The notes: a model not told the origin generated them from the letters alone. A stretch of DNA of 64,000 nucleotides from Hyphomicrobiales bacterium (GCA_002401855.1 NVUH01000006.1:1-64000), one strand, 5' to 3'. Counted from the first letter of the stretch, positions 53,727 to 63,945 are shown. Made by a program: numbers and translations.

Positions 53727-56183
53727 TTATTTGGGGATGAGCTCTAGGCTGCCAATGGCATTGGGTAAGTAATTGGTTTCTAGCATGGTCATTGGGATGA
53801 AATCACCCTTTGCCCAAAGCGGCATATAATCGTCATAATAAGGTGAAAAAACATTACCTGATTGGCCTGAAGAATGGATATAGCGGGATTTTTCGAGGTC
53901 TGATAAATCGAATAAATGCCGCAAGCTTGGGCCGACGGTGTTTTTGAATATTTGGTTTAAGTCATCACTATCCGTGCGGCCAAAAGTGCCGACATTGATG
54001 GTCATTCTGCCGCCGCCAACGGGGGTGGTGAGGTTGAATAGGCGGTTCAGCAATGGCACTTTATTGAAAATACGATGTTCACTTACGGCTTGATGAACTT
54101 TGCCCCATTGCCAATTTTTCATATTGATGCCCAATTGTTTGATGATTTGCTGGGTGGTGATGTAGAAAGTTTGCGACACCAATGTGGCGCAGGTTTGGGG
54201 CGTGCCATCTTGGTTGCCTAATGTGCCACACCAGCGGCTCATGCCATTTTTATCGTTAAGTACATCTATGAGAAATTGATGGTTGCGGCTGCGCAATTGA
54301 TCAAATTCTGGAGTGAGGATGACGGTTTGCAAATTTCTAATCCATAAAGTGATGAGCAGCATTTCGCGGCTGTCTACTGTGCCGTGACCATCCCAATTTT
54401 TGATGAGTTGATAGGCTTTAATGGTATCTGAATCGGTAAGTGGTTGCAGGGTCATGGCTTGATCGAGCAAGGGGCGCATGGCTTCAAGAAAGTTAGAATA
54501 TTGATCGAATTGGATGTCTTTGAGGCTATCAAGTGAGTGTTTTTGTTTGGCTTCTAGCAATTTGACAATGCGGTCATAGCGATAGGGCAGTGACCATTTG
54601 CTGGCGATGTAATGTTTATAATCATCATCAATGATTTTATGGTTGGCGGTGGCGATGTAATTTTTTGTGGGGTTGAATTTTTGTGGCAATTCATCGAACG
54701 GGATATAGCCCTGCCAATCATATTTAGCCAACCAACCTGGTGAGGGATATTGGCCATAAAGCTCGTTATCGGCGTGGCGAATGGGCACGGCGCCCGGTGC
54801 GATGAAACCAATATTGCCATCGACATCGGCATAGACAATGCTTTGCTGCGGGGCTTTGAAGGCTTTGGTGGCAGCTTTGAATTGTTGCCAATTTTGTGAT
54901 GCGGCCATTTTGGCGGCGGCCTCTATGCTGGTTGAATCATCGTCTAAAGCTGTCCAACGTAGGGCGATGACATGTTTGTCGCCTAATAATGTGGCGACAT
55001 TATTCAAGCGATCAGAAAGCACGGGGCCATGGCGGGTGGAGCGGGTGGTGAGAATGTAGTCATTTTGACCTTTAATCTTGATGACCTCTTGACGGGTGAT
55101 GAAAGGGGCTTCGCCATTTGGGGTTTTATAAAAGCCATCGCGGGTTATTTTTTCGACATATAAATCTTGCGCATCGGGGTCGGTATTGGTAAAGCCCCAA
55201 GCAATGCGGTCATTACGGCCTAAAATGATATAGGGTACGCCAGGCATGGTGGCGCCAATTGCGTTGAGGCTGTCATCTTCGGCCTTTAAATGTGCGTGAT
55301 ACCAAAGGGCAGGGGCGGTGAGGCCTAGATGTGGGTCGTTGGCCAATAAAGGTTTGCCTGACTGGCTGAGATTGCCTGCTAGCACCCAATTGTTAGAACC
55401 TATGCCTTGTGCGGTTTGTTGATCAATAATGGGTGATATGCTGATTCTGCGGCTTAAAGCCGAGGTTTGCATTGGGTTTGGAGAATTTAGCTCGAAACCG
55501 TAAATGTCTATGGGTTTTGGCGGAATGAAAGGCTTGTCACCCGGATAAGGGTGGTGATATTCGGCAATTTGCTGCGGGGTGAAAGTGGCTGACATAATGA
55601 GACGATCTAGCTCTTTGCGCCATGTATTGTTGAGATCCCACGCCATAATTTTCATCCATGCCACGCTGTGTATGGGTTGCCACGGCGCGGGCTTGTCGAG
55701 CTGCAGTATGGCGAATTCGACGGGCAATATATTGTCTTCGGCCAAATAGGCATTGACCCCTGCGCTATAGGCATCTAACTCGGCCTTGGTTTGGCTGCTG
55801 AGTAGTTTATATGAGGATTGTGCGGCTTGAAACATGCCTAAGGTGCGCAGGAACTTATCGGTTTCAAGGCCTTTTTGGCCGACCAATTCGGACAATCTGC
55901 CCATGGCGATGTGGCGGTGCAATTGCATCTGGAATAAGCGGTCTTGGGCGTGAGCGTAGCCGATGGCAAAATAAGCATCATTTGTGGTTTGGGCGATGAT
56001 GTGGGGTAGGGCGTATTGATCGCGGGTGATGGTGATTTTATGTTTTGAACCAGCTAACTGAACCTGACCATCATAAAGGGGCAAGCCATTGGTGAAATAG
56101 ACATATATGGAAAGGGCTGCGATGAGCAATATAACCATGAAAAAGCCGACTAAATAACTTAAATATTTAAAAGCTGTTTTCAT
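53727..56183 (-). CDS. Penicillin acylase-family (S45) N-terminal nucleophile hydrolase
   Basis: An 818-residue precursor with an N-terminal membrane anchor or signal (about 8–30). The autocleavage nucleophile is Ser263 in GIGSNNWVLAG, giving an alpha chain of about 230 residues and a beta chain of about 555. AIGYAHAQDRLFQM is the conserved alpha-chain start. The family hydrolyses amides such as penicillin side chains or acyl-homoserine lactones; the substrate cannot be read here. Acts in the periplasm. Confidence 0.93.
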   Translation of the reverse strand: MKTAFKYLSYLVGFFMVILLIAALSIYVYFTNGLPLYDGQVQLAGSKHKITITRDQYALPHIIAQTTNDAYFAIGYAHAQDRLFQMQLHRHIAMGRLSELVGQKGLETDKFLRTLGMFQAAQSSYKLLSSQTKAELDAYSAGVNAYLAEDNILPVEFAILQLDKPAPWQPIHSVAWMKIMAWDLNNTWRKELDRLIMSATFTPQQIAEYHHPYPGDKPFIPPKPIDIYGFELNSPNPMQTSALSRRISISPIIDQQTAQGIGSNNWVLAGNLSQSGKPLLANDPHLGLTAPALWYHAHLKAEDDSLNAIGATMPGVPYIILGRNDRIAWGFTNTDPDAQDLYVEKITRDGFYKTPNGEAPFITRQEVIKIKGQNDYILTTRSTRHGPVLSDRLNNVATLLGDKHVIALRWTALDDDSTSIEAAAKMAASQNWQQFKAATKAFKAPQQSIVYADVDGNIGFIAPGAVPIRHADNELYGQYPSPGWLAKYDWQGYIPFDELPQKFNPTKNYIATANHKIIDDDYKHYIASKWSLPYRYDRIVKLLEAKQKHSLDSLKDIQFDQYSNFLEAMRPLLDQAMTLQPLTDSDTIKAYQLIKNWDGHGTVDSREMLLITLWIRNLQTVILTPEFDQLRSRNHQFLIDVLNDKNGMSRWCGTLGNQDGTPQTCATLVSQTFYITTQQIIKQLGINMKNWQWGKVHQAVSEHRIFNKVPLLNRLFNLTTPVGGGRMTINVGTFGRTDSDDLNQIFKNTVGPSLRHLFDLSDLEKSRYIHSSGQSGNVFSPYYDDYMPLWAKGDFIPMTMLETNYLPNAIGSLELIPK

Positions 56184-56515
56184 AATTCTGTTTCCATCGG
56201 TTATGTTTTTACAAGTCTAGCGACTGTAGAAAAAATGTCGATAAAATATTGCTTTTGCCGCCTTTGGGCGGAAATAATTGCCGCTTGGTAAGCAATTACT
56301 AACCATAAATACCTAGATGAAGCGTCTTTCGTTTTATTAACTCATTGAAATATAACGATTTAGTATTTGGCACATTATTTGCAAAGTAGAACTTGAATTT
56401 ATGTCTCTGATTTTGGTGTTAACCATGATTGGTGATGAGATGTTAAGCATGACAGGCTGGATTGGTCTGTCGATATTATTATTTGTAACCTGAATTATTT
56501 GGTAAAGGGGATAAA
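56184..56515. other. Divergent region between acylase and flgE
   Basis: About 330 bases. Besides the sigma-54 site at 56367–56383 I note two small hairpins, CCGCC/GGCGG (56258–56271) and AATTGC/GCAATT (56276–56297), neither with a T run. The region must hold both promoters. Confidence 0.4.
56367..56383 (+). promoter_or_regulatory. Sigma-54 promoter upstream of flgE
   Basis: TTGGCAC (56367–56373), five bases, then TTGCA (56379–56383): the GG and GC elements have the exact spacing of the -24/-12 consensus. The start would be near 56394, giving a leader of about 120 bases. Hook genes are sigma-54 dependent in Caulobacter and relatives. Confidence 0.75.
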
Positions 56516-57859
56516 ATGGGTATTTTTGGCGCAATGACAACTGCGGTGGCTGGCCTTCGGGCGCAATCAACGTCTTTGGAGCATATATCTGACAATATTG
56601 CGAACTCGCAAACCATTGCCTACAAGCGTACGGAGACATCTTTTAAGGATGTGGTTTCTGAGTCTGAACCATCAAGTCAGAAAGCTGGCTCGGTGATGGC
56701 TTTTACAAGATCGACTAATGCAGCCCAAGGTGATTTGTTAGGTTCTGAAGTGGACACTAATTTGGCGATTAATGGCGCAGGCTATTTTGTGATTTCTGAA
56801 CAAGCCGGCGAGGCTGATGGTTTGCCAACATTTGACGGTGTGGCACGCTATACAAGGCGTGGTGACTTTGAATTAAACAAAGATGGCTTTCTGGTTAATG
56901 GTGCGGGCTATTATTTAAAGGGTAATGAGATTGACGGCACGACAGGTAACGCAACGGGTACTGAGCCAAGTGTGATTCGATTCTCCAATGACTTTTTGGC
57001 CGCGAAACCGACGACAAGCATTAATTATCGATTGAACTTGCCGATTCATCCTTCCACTGCCAGTGGTAAGGAATTTCTTTCGGAAGAATTGGACTTGATT
57101 GGTGACATTACGAAAGCCGATGAAGGGGTGTTTATTGATGAGTCTATTGGTGGCAATTCAATTACAGTTTATGACGAAGCGGGTAATGGCGTGGACGTGC
57201 AATTACGCTGGGCAAAAACTTCTGATCAACCTGATACATGGGCACTTTATTATAACTCGAACTCTGATCCAGAATTAGATGAAGATGTGTCATGGACGCG
57301 TTTAGAGGAAAATTATACATTTGGGTCGAATTCGAAACTAATTGGCCCTCCAGGTGTGGTGGATACAGGTGAAGTGGTCATTGCGAATATGGTTATTAAT
57401 GGTGACCAATTGGGTGACATGACTTTGAAGCATGGCTCGAATGGTGGGCTGTCGCAATATAATGATGATGGTGGTAGCGCCATTGTGAACGAAATTTCAC
57501 AAAACGGTTATTCGGCTGGTGAGCTGTCAAGTGTGAGTGTGACTGGTGACGGCCGCGTGTCGGTGACTTATACCAATGGTGTGGTGGTTGACAAATGGGC
57601 AATTGCGACGGCGTCATTCGCTTCGGAAGGTAATTTGAAGAAACAGAATGGTAGCGCATTTATCGCCACCTCGGCTTCTGGCTCTGCGACTGCTGGCGCG
57701 AGTGGCTCTATTGTGGCCAATCAACTTGAAGCCTCAAACACTGACATTGCTGAAGAATTTTCAAAACTGATTGTAACCCAACAAGCTTATGCGGCGAGTA
57801 CAAAGATTTTGACCACTGCGAATGAGATGCTGCAAGAAGTGCTGAATATGAAGCGTTAA
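56516..57859 (+). CDS. flgE: Flagellar hook protein FlgE
   Basis: A 447-residue hook subunit. The N-terminal flagellar rod motif MGIFGAMTTAVAGLRAQSTS and the C-terminal motif VTQQAYAASTKILTTANEML are both clear, with the variable domain between. It builds the hook outside the outer membrane. Preceded by a GGGG site and the sigma-54 promoter. It starts a flgE-flgK-flgL run with gaps of 36 and 27 bases. Confidence 0.95.
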   Translation: MGIFGAMTTAVAGLRAQSTSLEHISDNIANSQTIAYKRTETSFKDVVSESEPSSQKAGSVMAFTRSTNAAQGDLLGSEVDTNLAINGAGYFVISEQAGEADGLPTFDGVARYTRRGDFELNKDGFLVNGAGYYLKGNEIDGTTGNATGTEPSVIRFSNDFLAAKPTTSINYRLNLPIHPSTASGKEFLSEELDLIGDITKADEGVFIDESIGGNSITVYDEAGNGVDVQLRWAKTSDQPDTWALYYNSNSDPELDEDVSWTRLEENYTFGSNSKLIGPPGVVDTGEVVIANMVINGDQLGDMTLKHGSNGGLSQYNDDGGSAIVNEISQNGYSAGELSSVSVTGDGRVSVTYTNGVVVDKWAIATASFASEGNLKKQNGSAFIATSASGSATAGASGSIVANQLEASNTDIAEEFSKLIVTQQAYAASTKILTTANEMLQEVLNMKR

Positions 57860-57895
57860 TTGAGCTTTGATTAACATATTGAAAATAGGTAGAGA

Positions 57896-59776
57896 ATGGG
57901 ACTTGGCCAAAGCATAAGTAATACCTTAAGTGGTTTGCGGGCAACTCAAGCTGGCATTGATGTCGTCTCGAGAAATGTTTCCAACGCTGAAACTGAGGGT
58001 TACACGAAGAAAACTCAGACGCTTAGTGCTAAAGTCACGGGTGGTCAAGGCACCGGTGTCAGCATTGGGGCGGTGACCAGGCAAGTTGACAAATTTTTAC
58101 AGACAAACCTTCGTACTGAATATTCGGACTATAAAAATCTGAGTGTTCAGACTGAGTTTTTGGAATATGTTGATAATTTATTTGGCGAACCTGGTGCTGA
58201 TGGCGCGTTGGATTCGATTGTGAATAACGTTGCCTCGGCGATGACGACATTTGCTAACGCACCGCAATCAAAAGCCGCGAGCCGAGAATTGATGGAAGGT
58301 AGTGAATATTTAGTATCACAATTGCGAGACATGTCGGACGGGGTGCAGGATATGCGTCAAAGTGCCGAAAGTATGATTAGTCAAGAGATTGACCGGGCTA
58401 ATGTGGCGATAAATAATATTGCGCGCATTAGCCATCAATTGATATCAAACGGCTCTGGCAGCGGTTTAGCGGATTTACAAGATCAGCTTGATATGGAGAT
58501 TGAAAGTTTAGCCGCTATTATGAATATTAAGGTGGTGCCTGAAGGCACAAATGGGGCCGTAAAGGTCTTTGCAGCCAATGGCCTTGCCTTAGTAGATGGC
58601 CGCCCGGGTACGCTTCAATTTGATACAAAATTTAACCTGAGTGCCAATCATCTTTACAATCGAGATAAAGAATTACGAGGGGTGGGAACTATTAGTCTGG
58701 TGACGGCATCGGGCAAACCTGTAGATTTAATTGAAACTGGGGCAATTAAAAGTGGCAAACTAGCTGGATTGCTTAACGTACGAGATAACATTCTGGTCAA
58801 TGCGCAAGATCAACTTGATGAATTGGCACATAGTTTGGCAATGGCTTTAAACACGATTGAGAAAAAAGGAACAGCTGTTGTCACGGATGTGAATACTGGG
58901 TTTAGCTTGGATATAGGCGGGCTATCAGATGGTAATGTAATTGAATTTGATTATAGAGATAATGTAACTGGTTATAGCTATACAATGAGTTTTGTGAAAG
59001 TCTCTGACTCTGAAACATTGCCGTTGGATGACAGTGCGACCGCAAAAGGCAATGATAAAGTATACGGCATTGATTTTAGCCGCGGCATGGCTTCTGTACA
59101 GGCCCAAATTGCGGATGCAATTGCCATGGAAAACTCCAATTTTAGTGTGTCATTGGTTGATGGCACTCACCTTCAAATTATGGATGATGGCGACGCAAAT
59201 TTAGTGAATGTGGCTGGTCTGACGGGGGAACAAACGGCTTTGGGTGTGCAAGGGCAGGGCACAGAGCTTAACTTTTTTGTTGATTGGAATGGTAACCGCC
59301 AAGAGAATTACAGCAATAGCCTAGATGGTAATACGCAAAAACGTGGTTTTGCCTCTCGCATTAGAGTGAATAGCGAGCTGTTGGCAGATAACGGCCTTTT
59401 GGTTAAATATAGCAATGCCACAGCATTGGGTGATCAAAGTCGACCTGAGGATTTATTGGCAAAATTCACCGAAATTTCGTTTGATTTTAATGCCGATTCT
59501 GGCATTGGTTCGAAAAGCTCGCCTTATTCAGGCACATTGGTGGATTTTGCACAAAAAGTGGTCGCTAACCAAACATCACAGATTGCCAGGCATTCGGACT
59601 TGGAAGAAAGCCAGAAGATGGTGGTTAGCGCTATGAACAAGCGGTTGAGCGATAAAACCAAGGTGAATGTGGACGAAGAAATGGCACAATTACTGACCTT
59701 GCAAATGGCATATGCTGCAAATGCCCGGGTTGTGAGCGTGGTCAAGGAATTGATGGATATAATAAGAAATATGTAA
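57896..59776 (+). CDS. flgK: Hook-associated protein 1 FlgK
   Basis: A 626-residue protein. N-terminal LGQSISNTLSGLRATQAGID and C-terminal LTLQMAYAANARVVSVVKEL mark FlgK. It forms the hook–filament junction with FlgL. Read from the same transcript as flgE and flgL. Confidence 0.94.
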   Translation: MGLGQSISNTLSGLRATQAGIDVVSRNVSNAETEGYTKKTQTLSAKVTGGQGTGVSIGAVTRQVDKFLQTNLRTEYSDYKNLSVQTEFLEYVDNLFGEPGADGALDSIVNNVASAMTTFANAPQSKAASRELMEGSEYLVSQLRDMSDGVQDMRQSAESMISQEIDRANVAINNIARISHQLISNGSGSGLADLQDQLDMEIESLAAIMNIKVVPEGTNGAVKVFAANGLALVDGRPGTLQFDTKFNLSANHLYNRDKELRGVGTISLVTASGKPVDLIETGAIKSGKLAGLLNVRDNILVNAQDQLDELAHSLAMALNTIEKKGTAVVTDVNTGFSLDIGGLSDGNVIEFDYRDNVTGYSYTMSFVKVSDSETLPLDDSATAKGNDKVYGIDFSRGMASVQAQIADAIAMENSNFSVSLVDGTHLQIMDDGDANLVNVAGLTGEQTALGVQGQGTELNFFVDWNGNRQENYSNSLDGNTQKRGFASRIRVNSELLADNGLLVKYSNATALGDQSRPEDLLAKFTEISFDFNADSGIGSKSSPYSGTLVDFAQKVVANQTSQIARHSDLEESQKMVVSAMNKRLSDKTKVNVDEEMAQLLTLQMAYAANARVVSVVKELMDIIRNM

Positions 59777-59803
59777 TGCATATTTTGAGGACTGGAATTA
59801 GAA

Positions 59804-61285
59804 ATGGAAATTAGCGGTAGTGGTTCCTTAGGCCCATCAGGTTATATAAAACGATTAAATTCGAATTTATCTGACTTGCAAGTGCAATTATCGACACAGA
59901 AAAAAGCCCAAACTTATGGCGGGCTGGGGAATGATCGTGATACAGCACTTAGAATGCGTGCGGACATTAATAGCTATACAGGTTATAATAATGCCATTAA
60001 GCATGCCAATATTCATTTGAGCACTGTGCAGAATGTTTTGGGCAGCCTTGGTGATATTGAATCTAACTCTCGGGCGGACTTTAACGGCACAGCTATGTCG
60101 TTAAATGATGGTAGTTTTGTGAATTTGAAAATTAACGCTCACCAAAGTTTAAGCGATGTGATTAACTTATTGAATGAGGAAATATCTGATAGATATTTAT
60201 TTGCTGGTACTAAGCTTGGTGATAAACCTGTGGAAACCATTAGCAATATTTTGAACGGACAGGGCGATAGAGCTGGCCTAAAACAAGTTATTAGTGAACG
60301 GAAACAAGCCGATTTGGGGCCGTTGAACAATGGCCGATTGGCAATTTCTGCAAAGGGTAGCCAGGTGAGTGTTGCTGAAGATGGTATTCATGATTTTGGA
60401 ATAAAACTTAGCAATGTAACTCATGCCGTTTCGGGGTTAAATGTGACGCAGGCAACTGGCGCATTGTCGCGTGTGAATTTTGACTTTACAGGCTCAAAAA
60501 TAATTAACAATGATACAATCACTATGCGCTTGACCCTGCCTGATGGTGCTGATTTTGATATTGAGCTTAAGGCAAAAACTCATGGCATTGGCAATAGAAA
60601 TGGATTTTTGATTGGTGCAACGAATGCTGAAACTACAGCGAATTTTCATAAATCATTGACGGAAGCGTTTGACTTTGTGGTTAATGGTGAAATGATGGCT
60701 GCATCGGATTTGGTGGCTGCTAATGACTTTTTTACTGACAACCCAAAACGTGTGGATGGGCCGCCATTTGATACAGCCACAGCCATGAAAGCTGGTACAG
60801 AATTGGATACAATGGCGTGGTATAAAGGCGATAAAACAATCGGAACTGAGCGGAGCAGCCATAAAGTTTATGCCTCTAAACATAGTGCGGTTGAAGTGAA
60901 TACACGGGCTAATGAAGAGCCATTACGAGAATTGGTAAAAAACCTATCTATGATGGTGGCGGAAAAATTTGACCCCGCAAGCAAAGCGTCTGATGCGCAT
61001 TATGCAGCCTTAAAAATCCGTATAACAGCTGGTTTGTCTGATGATAATATTAAGACGAGTGTTTTAGACCTATCAACTGAATTGGGTTATAAACAAAAAT
61101 ATTTAGCAGATTTAAATATGCGTAATAATTCAAGAATTGCCATTAGTGAGGATATTTTATTTGCTGCTGAAGGGGTTGATGTTCAGGACGTGAGCGCGAA
61201 GATATTGGCGCTTAACACTCAGCTTGAAACATCGCACCGGGTGACCTCGATGCTTTCTAAATCGCATTTGGTTAATTTTTTATAA
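59804..61285 (+). CDS. flgL: Hook-associated protein 3 FlgL
   Basis: A 493-residue FlgL. The N-terminal flagellin-like helix (YIKRLNSNLSDLQVQLSTQK) and ISDRYLFAGTKLGDKPV are diagnostic, and the C-terminus is flagellin-like (QLETSHRVTSMLSKSHLVNFL). It is longer than enterobacterial FlgL because of a central insert. It joins filament to FlgK. The tandem repeat locus C follows. Confidence 0.92.
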   Translation: MEISGSGSLGPSGYIKRLNSNLSDLQVQLSTQKKAQTYGGLGNDRDTALRMRADINSYTGYNNAIKHANIHLSTVQNVLGSLGDIESNSRADFNGTAMSLNDGSFVNLKINAHQSLSDVINLLNEEISDRYLFAGTKLGDKPVETISNILNGQGDRAGLKQVISERKQADLGPLNNGRLAISAKGSQVSVAEDGIHDFGIKLSNVTHAVSGLNVTQATGALSRVNFDFTGSKIINNDTITMRLTLPDGADFDIELKAKTHGIGNRNGFLIGATNAETTANFHKSLTEAFDFVVNGEMMAASDLVAANDFFTDNPKRVDGPPFDTATAMKAGTELDTMAWYKGDKTIGTERSSHKVYASKHSAVEVNTRANEEPLRELVKNLSMMVAEKFDPASKASDAHYAALKIRITAGLSDDNIKTSVLDLSTELGYKQKYLADLNMRNNSRIAISEDILFAAEGVDVQDVSAKILALNTQLETSHRVTSMLSKSHLVNFL

Positions 61286-61302
61286 AATTGTAGTTTTTTG
61301 TT

Positions 61303-61905
61303 TGGCACTGCGTGCGTTCGCTCCGCTCTCTAGCTAAGCCACTCAGCCGCTGGTTGGATGCAAACTCGGCACCTAAGTTGACTTCATTAAGCTTAGTGAG
61401 CTGGCGTTTGGCGAAGTTCTGCGTGTTGGTGCCTTACAGCAAATTTAGAATTTGTTGAGGTTTTATGCTTGGCACTGCGTGTGTTCGCTCCGCTCTCTAG
61501 CTAAGCCACTCAGCCGCTGGTTGGATGCGAATTCGGCACCTAAGTTGGCTTCATTAAGCTTAGTGAGCTGGTGTTTGGCGAAGTTCTGCATGTTGGTGCC
61601 TTACAGTAAATTTAGGATTTGTTGGGGTTTTTTGTTTGGCACTGCGTGCGTTCGCTCCGCTCTCTAGCTAAGCCACTCAGCCGCTGGTTGGATGCGAATT
61701 CGGCACCTAAGTTGACTTCATTAAGCATAGTGAGCTGGTGTTTGGCGAAGTTCTGCGTGTTGGTGCCTTACAGCAAATTTAGAATTTGTTGAGGTGCGAT
61801 TATCGACTTACATGGGAAAAGAGTCCTCGCCCGTAGGGTGAGGCAAGCGCGACTGCGCGTCGCCGTTAGGCGTGGCTAGAGAGTGGAGCGAACGCACGCA
61901 GTGCC
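61303..61905. repeat. Dispersed mosaic repeat, locus C: tandem triplication within 30-bp inverted ends
   Basis: Three tandem copies of a 167–168-bp unit start at 61303, 61471 and 61638. Each begins GGCACTGCGTGCGTTCGCTC and continues with AGCCACTCAGCCGCTGGTTG, then AATTCGGCACC and a GGTGCC partner. The array's first 30 bases (61303–61332) and the inverted bases 61876–61905 match at 29 of 30 positions. A terminator-like module lies at 61829–61903 on the minus strand. Compared with loci A and B the element is reverse-complemented. No coding capacity. Confidence 0.9.
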
Positions 61906-61943
61906 AAGCATAAAAAGTGTAACGCACGCACACAGTGCGTGTG

Positions 61944-62318
61944 TTATGTGTGTTTGGCGAATAGGCCGCTGGCGATGTCTCTGTTGATGTTAATTAGAGA
62001 ATCTAGTTTTGAGGGCTCTGGTTTGGCCATAAAACTTAGCTGATGTTTGAATATAAACACGGCTAGAGAGGCAATATTGTTTTTTATTGGCAATGGCAAT
62101 GGATTTTCGGCACTTGATACTGAGCTTGAGAAAACTGTCCATAATTTACGGTTAAAAGTCAGTGCTTCATTCATATCAGCACGAGACACCTGCTTGAAAT
62201 TATCACGGATATTCGTCAGTTTATTGGCGGCTTTAATTAACAATTGGCCTTCTCTTCCCCGAGGTGACACTGTCGTTTTTGCTGCATTGGCGTAAGCCTG
62301 TCGTGCATTATTATGCAT
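61944..62318 (-). CDS. flaF: Flagellar biosynthesis regulator FlaF
   Basis: A 124-residue FlaF with the N-terminal ARQAYANAAKTTVSPRGREG and the helical C-terminal half (LWTVFSSSVSS, LPLPIKNNIASLAVFI). In alphaproteobacteria FlaF works with FlbT to control flagellin synthesis and secretion. The start overlaps the flbT stop by eight bases. Its 3' side faces repeat locus C. Confidence 0.93.
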   Translation of the reverse strand: MHNNARQAYANAAKTTVSPRGREGQLLIKAANKLTNIRDNFKQVSRADMNEALTFNRKLWTVFSSSVSSAENPLPLPIKNNIASLAVFIFKHQLSFMAKPEPSKLDSLININRDIASGLFAKHT

Positions 62319-62694
62319 TGTCGAATAATTCCTTCTCGTAATCGATGAGCTTTTTTGCTTCCTTTAATGCTTTATAATAGTTATTGGTTAACATCTGCTT
62401 ATTTATCTCTTCAATAAATATTAAAGTTGTGGGTGCAGCTGCAATAACTTCATTAACCTGTGCAAAATAATCTGTATGATTATGAGTTTCTTCTTCGCTT
62501 AAATAGAACATTTGAATGGAAAAATAGATGCGTTTACAAGGGGTATTGGCGCTATCGGCGGTGAGAATATCTTTCTCACGTAAGATAACTGCGTTGCCTT
62601 TGATGTAAAAACGCGCGCGGTTGGGGCCATTGGTAATCACACTATTGCCCAAAATAATTTTTTCATTGGGTTTTAATTCGACTTTTAGTGCCAT
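62311..62694 (-). CDS. flbT: Flagellin translation regulator FlbT
   Basis: A 127-residue FlbT: MALKVELKPNEKIILGN, then FYIKGNAVILREKDIL and a YFSIQMFYLSEEE segment. FlbT binds the flagellin mRNA leader in Caulobacter and limits its translation. GAGGG precedes the ATG. It follows flagellin and its terminator. Confidence 0.95.
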   Translation of the reverse strand: MALKVELKPNEKIILGNSVITNGPNRARFYIKGNAVILREKDILTADSANTPCKRIYFSIQMFYLSEEETHNHTDYFAQVNEVIAAAPTTLIFIEEINKQMLTNNYYKALKEAKKLIDYEKELFDNA

Positions 62695-62711
62695 ATTGCC
62701 CTCTTTTGATT

Positions 62712-62749
62712 TAAAAAAAGGCCGATGAAATAGATGGTTCCATCAGCCT
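62712..62749 (-). terminator. Terminator after flagellin
   Basis: On the minus strand AGGCTGATG pairs with CATCGGCCT (one G·U) and is followed by TTTTTTT. It lies about 20 bases past the flagellin stop and before flbT. Confidence 0.88.
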
Positions 62750-62769
62750 CTTATTTTGGAATTTATTGA

Positions 62770-63945
62770 TTAGAATAATCTCAAGACCGATTGGTCGGCC
62801 TCTGAGGCCATTGATAAAGCGGTTGTTGCCAATGATTGACGGGTTTGAAGTGCAAGTAGATTTGCACCCTCTTCGTTGGTGTCGGCTAAGGTTAAGTTGG
62901 CCGCACCAGTTTCTAAGGTGTTCATCATTGATTTTGTGAAATCTTGTCGGGTTTGCACCACTGATAAGTTGGAGCCAAAGGTTGATGCTTGTGAGCGTAA
63001 AGTTGCCAGGGCGACATCAAGCGAGGTGAGAACATCGTCAATATCATCATTATATTGGAAAGTATCTCCAGTTACTTCTTTTAATGAAAGGCCAGCTGCG
63101 CTGATATCTACGCCTTTAATTGTAAGTGAAGATGAGCCATCTTCGTTGAAAATTACTCTAAGATCAGTATTGGCAAGGAGGTTGTTGCCGTTAAAGCCCG
63201 CATCTTTAGTGATGTCATCAACCTGTTTAAGCAGGTCGTTATATTCTGATTGAAGTTTTTCTCTTATAATGGATTTGCCATTGGTATCAAATTTTCGCGT
63301 GGTGGCGTGTGCGCCATCACCAATGCCAAGATTGGCAAGGGCATGCCCTCTACCTTTGCCCGTGCCAATGTCATCAATACTAAAACCAGTTGTGCCATCG
63401 CTCGCGGTGATTTCTAGCTTTTCTTCGCCTGGTTCATCACCAGGGATGAGCCGTGCGGAGAAGCCTTCAATTTGATCGATTGCATATTCGATTTCTTCTA
63501 GCGATTGCATTTTGGTCGTATCAATGTTTATAGGTGCGCCGCCCCTAGGGGTTATTGAAAACCCGCTGGTGCCACTCTTTGGCACATCAAATGTTTCCGA
63601 TCTACTTGCGCTTGTGATGGATGTTTTTTCTACAGCTGATGCAGCTTGTTGTGCTTGACGGACTGAGGCTTGGGCAGACTCAACCAATTTAGTGATGGCT
63701 TTAATACCATTATCGGCGGCTTCTAGAGTTTGGACTGCGTTATTTACACTGTCAAGCAGTCGCCCAAGATCACTTGATCGACTAGATAAAGATGCCGCGG
63801 TGAAGAAGTTGGTTGGATTGTCTAAAGCTGAATTGACTTTTTTACCTGTTGCTAACCGCTCCTGGGTTTTGCCCATCATGTTTGCGGTGGCTTGAAGTGA
63901 TAGTAAATTTTTGCGTACCGCGCTTGATAGTGTAATATCAGACAT
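62770..63945 (-). CDS. Flagellin
   Basis: A 391-residue flagellin when started at 63945 (TTGGAGA site; an ATG at 63957 has none). The N-terminal (SSAVRKNLLSLQATANMMGK, then RLATGKKVNSALDNPTNFF) and C-terminal (LQTRQSLATTALSMASEADQ) D0/D1 helices are clear. The central variable domain is short. Only one flagellin gene is in view, and its promoter lies outside the window. Confidence 0.95.
   Translation of the reverse strand: MSDITLSSAVRKNLLSLQATANMMGKTQERLATGKKVNSALDNPTNFFTAASLSSRSSDLGRLLDSVNNAVQTLEAADNGIKAITKLVESAQASVRQAQQAASAVEKTSITSASRSETFDVPKSGTSGFSITPRGGAPINIDTTKMQSLEEIEYAIDQIEGFSARLIPGDEPGEEKLEITASDGTTGFSIDDIGTGKGRGHALANLGIGDGAHATTRKFDTNGKSIIREKLQSEYNDLLKQVDDITKDAGFNGNNLLANTDLRVIFNEDGSSSLTIKGVDISAAGLSLKEVTGDTFQYNDDIDDVLTSLDVALATLRSQASTFGSNLSVVQTRQDFTKSMMNTLETGAANLTLADTNEEGANLLALQTRQSLATTALSMASEADQSVLRLF

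Noticed and set aside
61303-61795. Tandem repeats taken as a CRISPR array
   Set aside because: Units are 167–168 bp and contiguous with no short repeats or unique spacers, and no cas genes are near.
61303-61905. Integron attC array
   Set aside because: No cassettes lie between the repeats and no integrase is present; the core attC motifs are absent.
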